A stretch of 64,000 bases of DNA, taken from the NCBI GenBank assembly GCA_033439265.1, contig JAVTVX010000019.1, positions 8,129,501 to 8,193,500 of the forward strand, in the 5' to 3' direction. Below the pieces are notes generated by a model that worked only from the letters and a program-made list of their open reading frames with translations, had not been told where the DNA came from and searched no databases. Position numbers and translations under genes: made by a program. Within the stretch, counting starts at the first letter, position 1. Every line of letters begins with the position of its first letter. Source of the DNA: Dillenia suffruticosa. Lineage: Eukaryota; Streptophyta; Magnoliopsida; Dilleniales; Dilleniaceae. This document shows positions 1 to 12,090 of the stretch, piece after piece.

Positions 1-1481
1 AATAAAAAATAATAAATATATATTAATATTTTATTTTATTTAATTATATTTCAAATTTAACGACGAAATCCGGAATTCGTCGCAAAGTTAGCAACAAAAA
101 CCGAATTCGTCGTTATATTAATTTATTAAATAATAAAATATAAAATTATTAATGAATAAATATATATTTATATTTTATTTTATTTTATTATATTTTAAAT
201 TTAGCGACGAATTCCCAATTTGTCGCTGAATTCAGCGACGAATTCCGAATTAGTCGCTGAATTCAGCGACAAATTCCGAATTTGTTGCAAAATTAGCCAC
301 AAATTCAAATTTGTCGCTGAATTCGTCGGAAATTAGCGACAAAAACCTAATTCGTCGCTAAATTAATTTATTAAATAATAAAATATAAATTTATTAAATA
401 AAAAATATATATTTATATTTTATTTTATTTTATTATATTTCAAATTTAACGACGAATTTCGAATTTGTCGCAAAAATTGGCAACAAATTCAAATTTGTCG
501 CTGAATTCGTCGCAAGTTAGCGACAAAAACCGAATTCGTCGCTAAATTAATTTATTTAATAATAAAATATAAAATTATTAAATAAAAAATATATATTTAT
601 ATTTTATTTTATTTTATTATATTTCAAATTTAGCGACGAATTCCGAATTTGTCGCAAAAATTGGCAACAAATTCAAATTTGTCGCTGAATTCGTCGCAAA
701 TTAGCGACAAAAACCGAATTCGTCGCTAAATTAATTTATTAAATAATAAAATATTAAATTATTAAATAAAAAATATATTTTTATATTTTATTTTATTTTA
801 TTATATTTCAAATTTAGCGACGAATTCCGAATTTGTCGCAAAAATTGGCAACAAATTCAAATTTGTCGCTGAATTCGTCGCAAATTAGCGACAAAAACCG
901 AATTCGTCGCTAAATTAATTTATTTAATAATAAAATATAAAATTATTAAATAAAAAATATATTTTTATATTTTATTTTATTTTATTATATTTCAAATTTA
1001 GCGACGAATTCCGAATTTGTCGCTGAATTCAGCGACGAATTCCGAATTTGTCGCTAAATTAGCCACAAATTCAAATTTGTCGCTGAATTCGTCGGAAATT
1101 AGCGACAAAACGGAATTCGTCGCTAAATTAATTTATTAAATAATAAAATATAAAATTATTAAATAAAAAATATATTTTTATATTTTATTTTATTTTATTA
1201 TATTTCAAATTTAGCGACGAATTCCGAATTTGTCGCTGAATTCAGCGACGAATTCCGAATTTGTCGCAAAATTAGCCACAAATTCAAAATTTGTCGCTGA
1301 ATTCGTCGCAAATGAGCGACAAAAACCGAATTCGTTGGAAATTAGCGACGATTATTTTTTCGTTGGAAATTTCGTTGGAAATAGCGAGTAAACAAGTTTT
1401 CGTCGCTAAATTCGTCGCAAAATTGTAACAAAAAAAATTAGTCGCTAAATTTCGTCGCAAAAATGATGTTTTTTTGTAGTG
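1..1481. mobile_element. Right terminal region of a CACTA (En/Spm) element
   Basis: The stretch is filled with short inverted motifs of the type GCGACGAATT / AATTCGTCGC, the usual subterminal repeats bound by the CACTA TNPA-like protein. It stops at 1481 with TTTTTTTGTAGTG, the reverse complement of the CACTA terminus CACTACAAAAAAA. Sequence to the right (from 1482) is NPC1-unit DNA. The left end and any transposase lie outside the window, so the target duplication cannot be checked. Confidence 0.88.
61..1320. repeat. Higher-order tandem repeat of about 184 bp within CACTA subterminal DNA
   Basis: An AT-rich spacer (starting TTAATTTATTAAATAATA) alternates with a block of GCGAC-type inverted motifs. 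The spacer recurs near 117, 356, 543, 727, 908 and 1124. The common spacing is about 183-187 bases, with longer units where an extra AGCGACGAATTCCGAATT copy is present. No coding potential is seen; the short frame at 1284-1508 on the minus strand is repeat-derived. Confidence 0.8.
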
Positions 1482-2435
1482 AAATATTTTCACAAGTAAT
1501 GAATCCATAGAATTATGTCCTGGAAAAATATAGAAGATATATAAATTATGTTTTGCTAAATCAAATTTGCTTTCTCTTGCAATAATTTATTTATTTAGAA
1601 TTACATATTTTTTGGTGTTTATTGGAGGGGTATGAGGGAATGTTCCTAAAATTCTATTATAGAATATTAGGAATATAACATATTCTGGAGACAAGGAGGC
1701 GATATCCTATAGAAGGGGAGTGGAAACAAACTGTTAGAAAAAAAAAAGGGGGGGGCTAGAAAAATGTAAAATCATTAGAAAAGCATTCTAGATAAGAAGC
1801 ACTAAAACCTATCTGCTAATAAATCTGCACATAAAAAGGAGAGAAAAAAATAAGCACAAGGCTCAATATATGGGGAAAATAAAACTTTTTCTGATTTTCA
1901 CCAGGTCCATTATAAGTAATACATGCACAACCCCAAGGATATTGAAAAGAAAAAATAGGCTAACAAGCTGAGTCATATATCCAACTATGACCGAACGAAT
2001 CCAGGCTTTTCATTTATTGCGCTTGCTTGAGATCATGTATGTTAGGGATATGTGTCTCAATATCAGGCCTCCAAACAAGATCCACCTCTGTCCTCCATAG
2101 ACCAACTAAAACAAGGCCAGCATGATTTAAAAAGGAAAAAGCAATAACAATAATAATTCAAGTTCTTGTCCTCCTTTCCCTCAAAAGGTATATAATTTCA
2201 AAATAATATTTATTTATCTTTGGTATAATTATAAACTAATAACACTCAGATTTGGTTGAAACTCATCGGAATATACCAATGTCACAACTCACTACAATGC
2301 AAAAGTTATTCTACCAAACCCCACCCCCAAAAAAGAACCAAAACTAAAAAGGAAAAAAGAAAAGAAGAAAAATTAATAAGATCATCCGATGACGGAATCA
2401 TTTAGATATTTATATAAAACGTAGAATCAAAAGAT

Positions 2436-2627
2436 AATCAATAGATAGTTGGACTAGTGGGATAGTATTAAATTTTTTAATTAAGTTCTCGAGTTCGACT
2501 TGCGGTTTGAGTATAGAAAAAATTACGTTGGAAGAATAGTCCTCCTAAATGAGCAATTATAAGTCTCATAATTGATTAATTAGAATATTATTCTAAATAC
2601 CGATTAATATAATATTAAAAAAAAAAT
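2436..2627 (+). mobile_element. tRNA-derived SINE
   Basis: A 192-base insertion absent from the paralogous units B and D. It has a pol III A-box-like TGGACTAGTGG near 2449-2459, and a B-box-like GAGTTCGACT follows at the spacing expected of a tRNA head. It ends in an A-rich tail. It is flanked by a 13-base target duplication, AGAATCAAAAGAT at 2423-2435 and AGAACCAAAAGAT at 2628-2640 (one mismatch). The family name is unknown to me. Confidence 0.82.
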
Positions 2628-3080
2628 AGAACCAAAAGATTCACCTCACCTTGATATAGCAATCCAGAAATCCAAACTTGCTGTCACCAAGGTCTACACC
2701 ATTGTACACAATCAAATTTCATGCTAAGTATAGAACGATAGAAATAAAAAATAAAAATTTAAATTTAAAACTACAATAATTATACTGAACTTATCTATTT
2801 CATAAATTTCTTATAGTAACGACTAATCAATGCAGCCAGTAAGAAATACCTCTGAATGATTCTGGATGAGTAGAAACGTTTATGCATGGAAAGCAATCAA
2901 CTCTTTTATCCTCAGCCCTCACAAGATCAAGAACAATGTGGGCCATAAAAGGTGTGACTTGAAGAAAGAAGTCCGGGGAACGGCAAGTGTTGCATAGAAA
3001 AAAGAAAATGAAAAATTAAAACACATAATAAATCATAATGATAACAATATTAAGAGAGCCAAAACATCAACAATAATTAT

Positions 3081-3571
3081 TGTTGGTTATTGATGCCCAT
3101 TATGGGCATTTGGGTAATTAAGGAATGGGGTAACTCCCATCCTTAATTACCATTAACCAATATTTTGGTAACCCCCACCAATTAAGTGATATTGGTCTTT
3201 TTCTTCTGGGAGAGAAAACAATGGAGGAAACTCTCTTCTCCTACCTTGTGGGGTGGACAGCAGCCATGGGAGGAAACTATGATGGAGGCTAGGGTTTTGC
3301 ACAACATATTCTCTAGAGAGAGAAAATAGAAAGAGGGATGGAGATTTTCGCGTAGGAAAATCTCCCATCGTTAGACGATTCACCGGACACGAGGCTTGAG
3401 GCGTCGTGGATTTGAGGTGGTGGTTCGATTGCGTGATCACCATCCGACCGTGCGATCCGTTCGAGAGACATCGCGACACGGTGGATTTTGGAGACCGCCC
3501 AATAGAGGTATTTATCCCGTAAATTCCGATCTATTTAATTCTCGCTTCCACATGCGTGATTAAATCTAACA
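3081..3571 (+). mobile_element. Solo LTR of a copia-type element
   Basis: A 491-base insertion beginning TGTTGG and ending TCTAACA, flanked on both sides by ATTAT (3076-3080 and 3572-3576), a perfect 5-bp duplication. Units B (about 5690) and D (about 32500) show the uninterrupted site. Part of it (GATCACCATCC and GCGATCCGTTCGA) resembles the reverse complement of the LTRs at 6623 and 22688, so it is a distant relative of that copia family in opposite orientation. It contains no coding sequence; the frame at 3153-3479 is a chance ORF. Confidence 0.85.
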
Positions 3572-3899
3572 ATTATAATATAAATTTCATACCTACAACC
3601 TGCTGGCATGGGAATAAAGAATAAAACTTCCAACAGCTAAGGCCTAAACCTCAAATAGACTAGCAATTGTTATGGATGAGCCAACCTCCACAAGCACATA
3701 GCGTCTCTAAAGGCAACTCCAATGGTTGCACGGTACAAATATACATATGTTGTATAATCCAACCTGATACCACTGCGACCGAGTACTCGAAATGGGCTGC
3801 TAATCCAACCTTCAATCTTGGCGACTATCTCAGTAAGTCAATCTGACAAATCTCATCTCCATTTCTAGAATGCATTTTCAAATTTTGCTTTGTAATACT

Positions 3900-3930
3900 C
3901 TCTCCCTCTCTCTCTCTCTCTCTCTCTTTC
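3900..3930. repeat. (TC)n microsatellite
   Basis: A run of about 14 TC dinucleotides with one C interruption, at the right edge of unit A. No function is suggested. Confidence 0.9.
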
Positions 3931-3950
3931 TACACTATTCAGATTCTGAA

Positions 3951-4439
3951 TTTTATACCTAAGAAAAAAATTTCAAAAGTCCAGGGGGCCATGGCCCCCG
4001 AGACAGGACGTGGCTCCACCCCACTGCTTTGTTGTCTTAGAGAAGTCTCAGAAATATTACTTTTTTACCACATATAGTGTTGCCAGAAAATACACAATGC
4101 CATGAACTTCTCATTCAGTCCCTAAATGGTCCTGCGCATGAGACTTCAACCATTATGGGATTTAGGTTAGACAAAATGGCCTAAAATGGACTAATAAAGA
4201 GGTTTCCACTGTTATATGAACTTTTGCCTCTTGTAGCAATAGAGAGCAACATCCATATTGCGCCAAGGCCACCCTCACTAACAGCCTCTATAGAATGGAA
4301 GACCAGCAGCCCAGGAGGCTTCTTTTTTTACCTTAATCAAAGACAACTTGACTGGATCATTTATTTTTTCCACACAATTATTCTAGCATGCCCTGTATTC
4401 CTTATTATGCTTCATTCTGGTAAATGCGAACACTGCATC
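3951..4439. other. Spacer between NPC1 units A and B, nothing recognised
   Basis: AT-rich DNA. A 95-codon plus-strand frame starts at 4224, but it has no similarity I recognise and ends in unit-B DNA. The minus strand at 4330-4230 gives a short open stretch that I cannot assign to NPC1. Confidence 0.5.
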
Positions 4440-6168
4440 CACCTTAACTTCCAATCATCCTCAAATTTGCTGCTTTTCACGAGTAATGAGTCCATACGAT
4501 TAATTTCTTGAAAAAAAAAAGAAGATATGTAAATTATGTTATGCCAAATCAAATTTGATTTCTCTTGCATTAATTAATTTATTTAGAATTTACAAAAAAC
4601 ACTAAAACCTATCTTGCTAACAAATTTGTATATAAAAAGGAGAGGAAAAAATAAACACAAGGCTCAATACGTGGAGAAAACAAATTTTTTTATGATTTTC
4701 TCCGAGGGCATAAAGTAACATGCATAACCGTAAGGATATTGAAAAGAAAAAATAAGCTAACACAAGCTGAGTCATATATCCAACTATGACTCATTGAATC
4801 CATGCTTTTTATTTATTGTGCAATATTTGAGGTAGTGTACGTTGAGGGCAATATGTCTCAATATCAGGCAACTAAACCTATGCCCAACTCTAATATGATC
4901 CTTCTGTGGCCTCCATACTCCAACTGAAACATGGCTAGCATGACTTAAAAAGAGAAAAGAAAATGAACATAAAAAAAAGAAAATTTAAGTTTTTATCTTC
5001 CTTTTCCTCAAAGGTTGGTTGACACTCACTAGAATGTACCAATATCACAGCTAACTACAATTTAAAAGTTTTTCCTACAAACCCCCTCCCAAAAAAAAAA
5101 AAAAAATCTAAAGCAAAAAGGAAAAGAGAAGAAGAATAATGAATAAGATCAACAAGAATGACACGATCATGCAGACATTTATATAAAACATGAAACCAAA
5201 AGATTCTCCTCAGCTTCATATAGCAAGCCAGAAATCCAGGTTTGCTCTCACCAAGGCCTACACCACTGTGCACAATCAAACCTCATGCAAAGTGGCGAAC
5301 GATTAAAACAAAATTGAAATTTGTATTTAAAAATACAAGAATTATACTAAACTTATCTATTTCTTAAATTTCTCATTGTAATGACCGATCAATATAATAA
5401 TCAAGAAATGCCTCTAAAAGATTCACAATGAGGAACGATCAATGTAACAATCAAGAAATGCCTCTAAAAGATTCACAATGAGGAATGGAAACGTTTATGC
5501 ATGGAAAACAATCAACTCTTTTATCCCCAGCCCTCAGCAGATCAAAAGCAATAAGGGCGACAGAAGCTGTGATTAGAGTCTTGCATAGCACTAGAGTCTA
5601 GGAGAATAGCAAGTGTTGCATAGGAAAAAGCAAATGAAAAATTAAAGCAAATAATGAATCATAATAATAATACTAAGAGAGAGCAAGAATACAAACAACA
5701 ATCATAATATAAATTTCACACCTACGAACATTGAGAAAACACCACAAGCAGGCATAGAAATAAGGAATAAAACTTCCAATGGAGATAGACTCTAGTGTTA
5801 TGGATGAGCCTACCTCCACAAGCGCATGGCCTCTCTAAAGGCAACTCTAATGATTGCATAGCACAAGTATATACATGTCTATTCATGAATGGCTTTGAAC
5901 ATACACCCACATACCATTTTCTTGTGTTGCAAAGTATCTCTAATCCTACAACATCTTGCCTTGCTAAAATGTTCGGAATAAACCTTGTATTCAAGAATAT
6001 TTTAGACTTTAGAGAATTAAATTTAATTAAAATAATTAAATGAAAACTATTCAAATACGATATTAAGCTACAAGAGGAAGAAACTTAGCATTTGGTGTGG
6101 ATCCTGGTCATGAATTGAAATTTGGTCGAAAGCCTATAATCTTCAATATGAATCGTTGACAGCAATTC
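4440..6168 (-). pseudogene. NPC1-like: NPC1-like exon block, tandem unit B
   Basis: Second copy of the block. The minus strand at 5279-5200 reads GVGLGESKPGFLACYMK, which corresponds to the RPGLLARYMK-type segment of plant NPC1. 5880-5760 carries the ALELPLERP stretch preceding the SSD exon, with the frame broken afterwards. 5560-5490 carries the RAEDKRVDCFP-type segment in altered form. The left part (from about 4476) matches unit A from about 1497, and the right part (5900-6168) matches the end of unit C at 24060-24271. Multiple stops and shifts make it non-coding. Confidence 0.78.
5386..5485. repeat. 50-bp tandem duplication in unit B
   Basis: The segment starting CGATCAAT and containing GAAATGCCTCTAAAAG is present twice in succession (starts at 5387 and 5437). 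Units A and D have one copy, so this is a local duplication private to unit B. Confidence 0.85.
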
Positions 6169-6622
6169 TGATGGAGATGGAGGTAATTGTCAAATAAAGA
6201 TATATAGATAAAAATCCTAACTAAAAAAATATCCCGCGAGCAAATACAAATTTTTACCAATTAAATGATAGTAATTACCATAAGCCTATGAGAAAAATGC
6301 AATTTGGAAACAACCACACCAACAAAAGAGTTGTCCCAATTGGATACAAGCAAGAGTACAAAATAAACAATCTGCCACAGCAAAGTTTGGCAGAAAACTT
6401 TGAAATGTAATACGTTTCCAGGATGAAGGGTGCTCTTGAGATCTGCAGGAGAGAAAAAACTGCTATCAAATTTGAATTGGTTAAGAATAGGAAACAACAA
6501 AGTGACACTCTCAAAATAATTAGGTAGAAAACCTAGTAGGTAAGGCCAAATAAAACTGAGAACAGCCACACAAACAAATTCGAAACTAAGAACAGTCACA
6601 CAAACAAATTTGTAATAATATC
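6169..6622 (-). pseudogene. NPC1-like: NPC1-like exon block, unit C, left part (interrupted by copia)
   Basis: On the minus strand this reads, with shifts, YLLGFLPNYFESVTLLF followed by a Q-F-K-F-rich stretch. It aligns by eye with the YLQGYFNNVSEYLRVGPP region that follows the SSD in plant NPC1. It is paralogous to 31185-31590 in unit D. The unit is broken at 6622 by the copia element and resumes at 23215; the empty site in unit D (about 31580) shows continuous sequence there. Confidence 0.75.
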
Positions 6623-7147
6623 TGTTGGATTTATTAGACTACATGCGCATGCAAAAACGTATAAATTGAAATTTCAGAATTTATGGATAAATATATCGAT
6701 TATGAATTTCCAAAGAAATCAAATGATCTGCGAACTCCTTCGAACGGATCGCTCGATCAGGATAGTGATCACCAAATGAAACACCACCACTTTTCCATGG
6801 CACTTCAACCCAAAGTCCAATGACCCAAATAGCGGAAGGAATTTCCTACACGAAAATTCCTCAAACCCTCAATTATTCTCTCAAGTAAATTTCCATCTTT
6901 TTCATGACAATGTGCTCTCAAGACAAAATGCCCTCCATGGATTTACGTACACTCCCCTAAAGGAATGCCATTTTAGCATAATCAAGTGAAGGGGAGACTT
7001 CAAAAAAAGAGAGTCATGGATGTGGGGAGTTATTGGAGTAGTTGGTTTTTGGGGGGAGTTATGGGAGATAATTGGATTCTCCCAATAATGCCCATTCATG
7101 ATTTGAATATACCAAAAAATGCCCCAACATCGGCATAATTTTCAACA
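6623..7147 (-). repeat. Copia 3' LTR
   Basis: 525 bases starting TGTTGG and ending CAACA on the plus strand. Immediately to the right, the minus strand reads AAGTGAGAGA (about 7148-7157), the polypurine tract just before the 3' LTR. The short minus-strand frame at 6902-7099 is not a gene. Confidence 0.88.
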
Positions 7148-8324
7148 TCTCTCACTTGCACATGATGACATTTTACGTCCCTCATAATATCATAACTCAT
7201 ACGATCTATCACATCACTCTATTGGACTTTCATACAGGATTTGGTATAGTATGACCGGCGAGTATATATGCAAGCAAAGATTTCTCTATATACCTGTTAG
7301 GATGATTGAGAAACCATCGTTAGTATTAAAAGAACTCACTGTACACCAGACTCAATACAATTATATCAATCGAGTTACTTTTCTCATTGAAAGTGATTCT
7401 CAATCATTTGTTCGACTGTATATTAACTATTAGGTTTGAATTCCAATATGAATTAATATAATAGATCGACCGGTAAATACAACACCATGATATAATGTTG
7501 ATTGGTCTTTTTTTCATACTACTAATTTTCAATCTTATCTTAATTATTTTTCTAGACATATATATCGCCAAATCGAATCAACCATGGTTTCTTGGTGACA
7601 TACTAAAGTACCAATACTAAAATAAAATCTCAAAAGACAAACAAAAGTCGCAAGGGTACATGAGATCCAACCCACCCAATGGATCTCGGGTCTCACACAA
7701 TAAGAACAGGGATTAGAATCATACTATCATCTCAAATAATAACTCTCACTATCCCTTTGTCGTCTTATCATGCGTGGTATAAAACATGTATCATAGTATT
7801 ATTCTTCCATTTCTCAAAATGGTATATATCAGATTTTTCTAACACTATACAATTATAGATCTCAGTCTACATAAAATTTTATCCAGAGATTTCAAAGAGA
7901 GTATTTTAAAGATGATATCACTTAACGTAGGTGATATCTGAGATCTCAACCTGGCTTCTCACAGGCAACATGGATGTGGGTGTGTCTATGTCAGTCATGT
8001 CGTATATGAGATCATCCTGAATACATATCAAGACAACTTATGTTCTAGCAGAGCCACTCTCAAAGCCTCTTACGACTAAAAACCGTCTCATCTCCGCTTA
8101 CTCAGAGCTGGAGGTAGTCACTTGTGTGATAGAGTCGACTACGCCTGCGTGACATTTCTTTTATCATAACATGTTATATAATATATAACAATAAACAAAT
8201 GTAGGAAATAAACTTGTGATTGTATAATGCACATATATCATGTATATCAATAAGTATCAAAATTAGTATATAGTGAAAAATGTCAAATAATATGTAAACT
8301 TAATGATTTTATATATCTCACAAA
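7148..8324. other. Copia 3' non-coding internal region
   Basis: It begins at the polypurine tract next to the 3' LTR and ends where RNase H similarity starts. About 1.2 kb without a convincing frame on either strand is long for a copia 3' region. The 60-codon plus-strand frame at 7251 has no recognised similarity. Confidence 0.6.
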
Positions 8325-9600
8325 GGAATCTCTCACAATGGATTTGATAAAGTGATCAGCCACCATACTATAAAAAAAATATATTTAGACATCACTACAC
8401 CCTTTTCGGTAGTATCTCTCACAAAATGGTATCTAGTATCAATGTGTTTAGTTTTACCTTGATATTTAGAGTTTAAGTTATAGACAATGTCGACCTAATT
8501 ATCATTATAAATCATTATTGGCCTCCCACTTTCTACCACAATTCTTAAGTCATCCAGAAATCTCCAAAACCAAACACTCTCCTGAACCGCCATTGAGTAT
8601 GCCACAAGCTCAACCTCTATTATAGATAAATATACATAGATTTGTTTTTTACTCTTCTAAGATATGGTACCGTTTATTGAGTAAGATAATAATAACTGAT
8701 ATCGATTTGCGTCTATCCAGATCACCACCCTAATCGGCGTCTGAATACCCAATAAGACGCAAATCACCTCCTTCATAACGCAAAGAGAGATCTACAGTTC
8801 TCTTGAGATATTTCAGAATTCTTTTCAGTGCTCTTCAATGACTCTTTCCAGGATTCGATTGATATCTACTTATCAGATTGACTATAAAAAAATGTTTGGT
8901 TATGTATGCCTCATTGCATATATAAAACTGCCCATTGCGCTGGTATAAAAGATTCTATTCATCTTCTTAATTTCTTCTTAAGTAATGGGCACATATTAAG
9001 GATTAGGTCTTCGCCTTTAACGATAAGAGTATCTAATGGGTTGTAATCGCTCATCTCGAAATATTCAAGAATCTACCTTATGTAATACTGTTGTTAAAGA
9101 GTTAACATTCTTCTCGAGCGATACCTCTGGATCCTTACCCGAGAATGAACCAAGTCTTACCCATGTCTTTCAGATTAAAATTCGACAATAACCATATTTC
9201 AACGGTTATTATATACTCTCTGTTATTTCCATCTAATAGAATGTCACGAACATATAAGAATATGATCACAAAAGATTCATTAGAACGTTTTAGACAAACA
9301 CAATGATTATTCTCGATTATTATAAAACCATTAGATATCACCATATTGTGAAATTTTAGATACCACCATCTGGATGACTGTTTTAGGTTGTATGTTAACT
9401 TCCAAAGTTAACAGATTTTATTCACCTGACCTACTAGAATAAATCCAGAGGGTTGTTCTATATAGATCTCCTCATCTAAACTTTTATTATGGAAGGTGGT
9501 CTTTACGTCCATCTGATATAACTCTAAATCTATATTCACGATAATCACTAAAAAGTTAAACGGATCAAAGTAAATTGGATTACGACTTCCCGATAGTTCA
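8325..9600 (-). pseudogene. Copia reverse transcriptase and RNase H (RVT_2)
   Basis: From high to low coordinates the minus strand gives: the start of the RVT_2 domain near 9512-9450 (FHN, then LDEEIYIEQPSGF); a 69-codon open stretch 9344-9135 with CVCLKRSNESFV and YVRDILLDGNN; and the RNase H C-terminus near 8460-8390 (KTKHIDTRYHFVRDTTEKG). The catalytic YVDD box is YVRD (CGT at 9246-9248), so one metal-binding aspartate is lost. Several in-frame stops lie between the blocks. It would have copied element RNA into DNA in cytoplasmic particles; it is now inactive. Confidence 0.88.
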
Positions 9601-9939
9601 AATCCTTAATCTGTGTATAACCATGGTTGCCAGATGGACCTTATACCTTCCCATTGATTCGTTGGTCTTTCCTTGACCTTGAGAACCTTCTTGTTCTCAG
9701 TGGTTCTTCTACTCTCAATCAAATCAACTAGATCCTTGAGAATCTATTTGTTTCCAATAGCCTTTCTACCCTCAGGAAAATCAACTAGGTCTCAGACACT
9801 GTTGATTCTTATCGACTCATTCTCTTCATCTATAGCCTTCAATAAGTAGTTCTTCGCAAAAACCCTCGAGAGCCTCTAAAACTGTTTTAAATTTCTCATC
9901 GTCCTTAAGAGTCACAATAAGGGTCTCACTCTCAATCGG

Positions 9940-10400
9940 GAAGTGACGTTTAAGTACGCGTCCTTAATATTTTTACAAGGGGAGAACCTCTTTACCTCTA
10001 GATGGATTGCCCCCATTAGAACCAAAATCCATAATGGGTTCTTGTGTCCCACCGTTGGGCTTACCAAAGTCACTAAATTCATCTGTTTTATAGAAGGTAA
10101 AGTCCAGATGGATTTCACCTCTCGATGAATCGCTCTCATTAGGACAAAAATCTATAATGGATTCTTGTATCTAGCTGTAAGGCTCACTTGAGTTACTAGA
10201 CTCATCTATCTTATAGAAGGTAAAGTCCTGATTGATTTCACCTCTCGATGGATCACTCCCATTGGGATTAAGATCATTAATCGGATCTTTGGTCCCGCTA
10301 CTGGGCTCAACTGAGCTACTAAGCTCATCTATCGAATAGAAGGTTGAATCTTAATTAACTTGATCTCTTTTAGAGAAATCATCCTTAAAGGATGTGGTAT
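9940..10400 (-). repeat. 123-bp (41-codon) repeats in the copia integrase-RT linker
   Basis: ACCTCTAGATGGATTGC (9994), ACCTCTCGATGAATCGC (10117) and ACCTCTCGATGGATCAC (10240) recur at exactly 123 bases, with surrounding sequence also conserved (TAGAAGGT, GGTTCTTGT, CTCATCTAT). 123 is a multiple of three, so the repeats keep frame. They lie between the integrase and RT blocks, where copia polyproteins have a poorly conserved linker. Confidence 0.85.
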
Positions 10401-11212
10401 TACAAGACTCAATCTCAGTAACAGTACTGTTTGTATGCTCACCTAAGAACACATGCCCTTTGAAGTGTTCTAAAATTTTATTAAAGATACATTTCTTTTC
10501 TCATGGGCCTAACTTGCCGTGTAGATGCGAGAAATCATTATCATACACGGTGTAATCCCACAACCTCAAGTAGCTAAGGTTAGCTAACTCCCTCTCCAAA
10601 TCTCAAATGGGGAACTGACTGCGGATTTTGATAAGATATAGTTGAGAACGTAGATTGTAGTCAATAAAACATCTCTCCAATGAGAGATAGACAAATTGGT
10701 CTATACCATTATAGATCTCACCATCTCCAATAAAGTCTTATTTCTCCTCTCAGCTATTCCATTCTATTGAGAAATAACAAAAATAGTCAGTTGTCTCATA
10801 ATATTATTTTTGAAACAGAGCTTTTTGAATAGTTCTGACAAATACTCGTGCCTCTGATTGGTTCTAAAAGTTTTTACTCTCAAATCTAATTGATTTTAAA
10901 GCTCGTTAATAAACCTCCTGAAGTATTCCAATGTTTTAGATTTATTCGAGATCAGATAAATTTAATCAAAACTCATATAATCTTCTATAAACATAATAAA
11001 AATATATAGATCAGTTTCAGATTCTCATACTCATATGGTCACAGATATCAGAGTGGACCAATTATAATGGAGTCCTAGCTCTCATTGAATTATCAAATGG
11101 TTTTCTTGTAGTTTTACCGGCCAAGCAAAAACTCATATACGGGCAACTCGAATAGGATTAGAGGGTCCAACAAACCACTTGCTGATAATCGATTCATCTT
11201 CTCTTACCCTAT
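10401..11212 (-). pseudogene. Copia integrase core
   Basis: Minus-strand reading gives LVHSDICD near 11050, an FIEDYMSF stretch in place of the usual FxDDxSRF, TNQRHEYLS near 10850 in place of the RSDRGGEYLS-type catalytic stretch, and NGIAERRNKTLLEMV near 10760 (a very well-kept copia signature). Thus at least one catalytic aspartate is changed (D to N) and stops occur. The sequence left of the CACTA insertion at 11212 continues the GAG-pre-integrase reading frame found at 21675-21872. Confidence 0.87.
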
Positions 11213-12090
11213 CACAACAAAAAAAGACAAAATTTGCGACAAAATTTGGGATGAAATTGGAAGAAAAATTCGTCTCAAAACACATTTGCGACGACTTTTG
11301 CAACAAATATTTTTTTGTCGCTAATAAGTTGTCGTAAAATTTTGGGACGGAAAATTAAATATTCGTCGCAAAAATTTCCAACAAATATTTATATGTTGAG
11401 AAATTCGTCGCAAATTTGCAATGATATTTGCGACGAAAAATGTATTCGTCGCAAATTTGCCACAAATATAATATTCGTCGCAAATTCTGCCACGAAAGTA
11501 AATTCGTCGCAAACTTTGCGACGAATACATTTTTCGCTGCAAATTTTGCGACGAAAACATTTTTCGTCGGAAAATTTGCGACGAACAATTTTTCGTTGCA
11601 AATTTTGCGATGAACACATTTTTCGTCGCAAAATTTCTAACGAAAAAAATTTATTGCAAACTTTGCAACGAATAATTATTTGTTGCAAAATTCGTCGGAA
11701 AAGTTGTGACAAAAAATAGTCGTCGCAAAATTTAGCGACGAATATTATTTCGTCGCAACTTTTCCGACGAATACTATTTTCGTCGCAAAATATGTGACGA
11801 ATACTATTTTCGTCGCAAAATATGTGACGAATACTATTTTGTCGCAAAATTGCGACGAATCTTATTTCGTCCCAAATTTTTGCGACGAAACAATATTTGT
11901 TGCTAAATTTGCAACGAATTAGTTTTTTGTCGGAAATTACCAACGTAAAATAATTTGTCGCAAATTGGCGACGAATGTTTTTGTTGCAAAATTCGTCAGA
12001 AATTTAAATTTACAACACCATGGAACAAAATTTGTCACGAATAATATATGTTTTACAACGAATACAAATTTTATTATCATATTTGGACAA
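11213..12090. repeat. Left subterminal repeat array of the CACTA element
   Basis: Dozens of TTTTCGTCGCAAA / TTTGCGACGAA motifs in both orientations, spaced about 25-35 bases. They give overlapping spurious ORFs on both strands rich in the residues encoded by this motif. Such arrays are the known binding sites for TNPA-like proteins in En/Spm. Confidence 0.88.

Larger units (their letters stand above)
1482..3950 (-). pseudogene. NPC1-like: NPC1-like exon block, tandem unit A
   Basis: Degenerate copy of the exon block encoding part of the sterol-sensing domain of a plant NPC1 protein, a multispanning membrane sterol transporter. Reading the minus strand, 3760-3590 gives the segment around the SSD (similar to EVGSSIT in unit D, with frame breaks). 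2990-2885 reads FMAHIVLDLVRAEDKRVD then CFPCIN. 2720-2645 reads VDLGDSKFGFLDCYIK. Intact family members run this region without interruption; here the pieces are separated by intron-like DNA and broken by frameshifts, so no product is expected. The unit carries two later insertions, a SINE and a solo LTR. The outer limits are approximate, set by similarity to units B to D. Confidence 0.8.

Noticed and set aside
1-1481. CRISPR-like regularly spaced inverted repeats
   Set aside because: Repeats vary, spacers are themselves repeated, the genome is a plant's, and the array ends in a CACTA terminus.
4224-4511. 95-codon plus-strand frame as a gene
   Set aside because: No recognised similarity, no promoter context, and it runs into NPC1-unit DNA read on the other strand.
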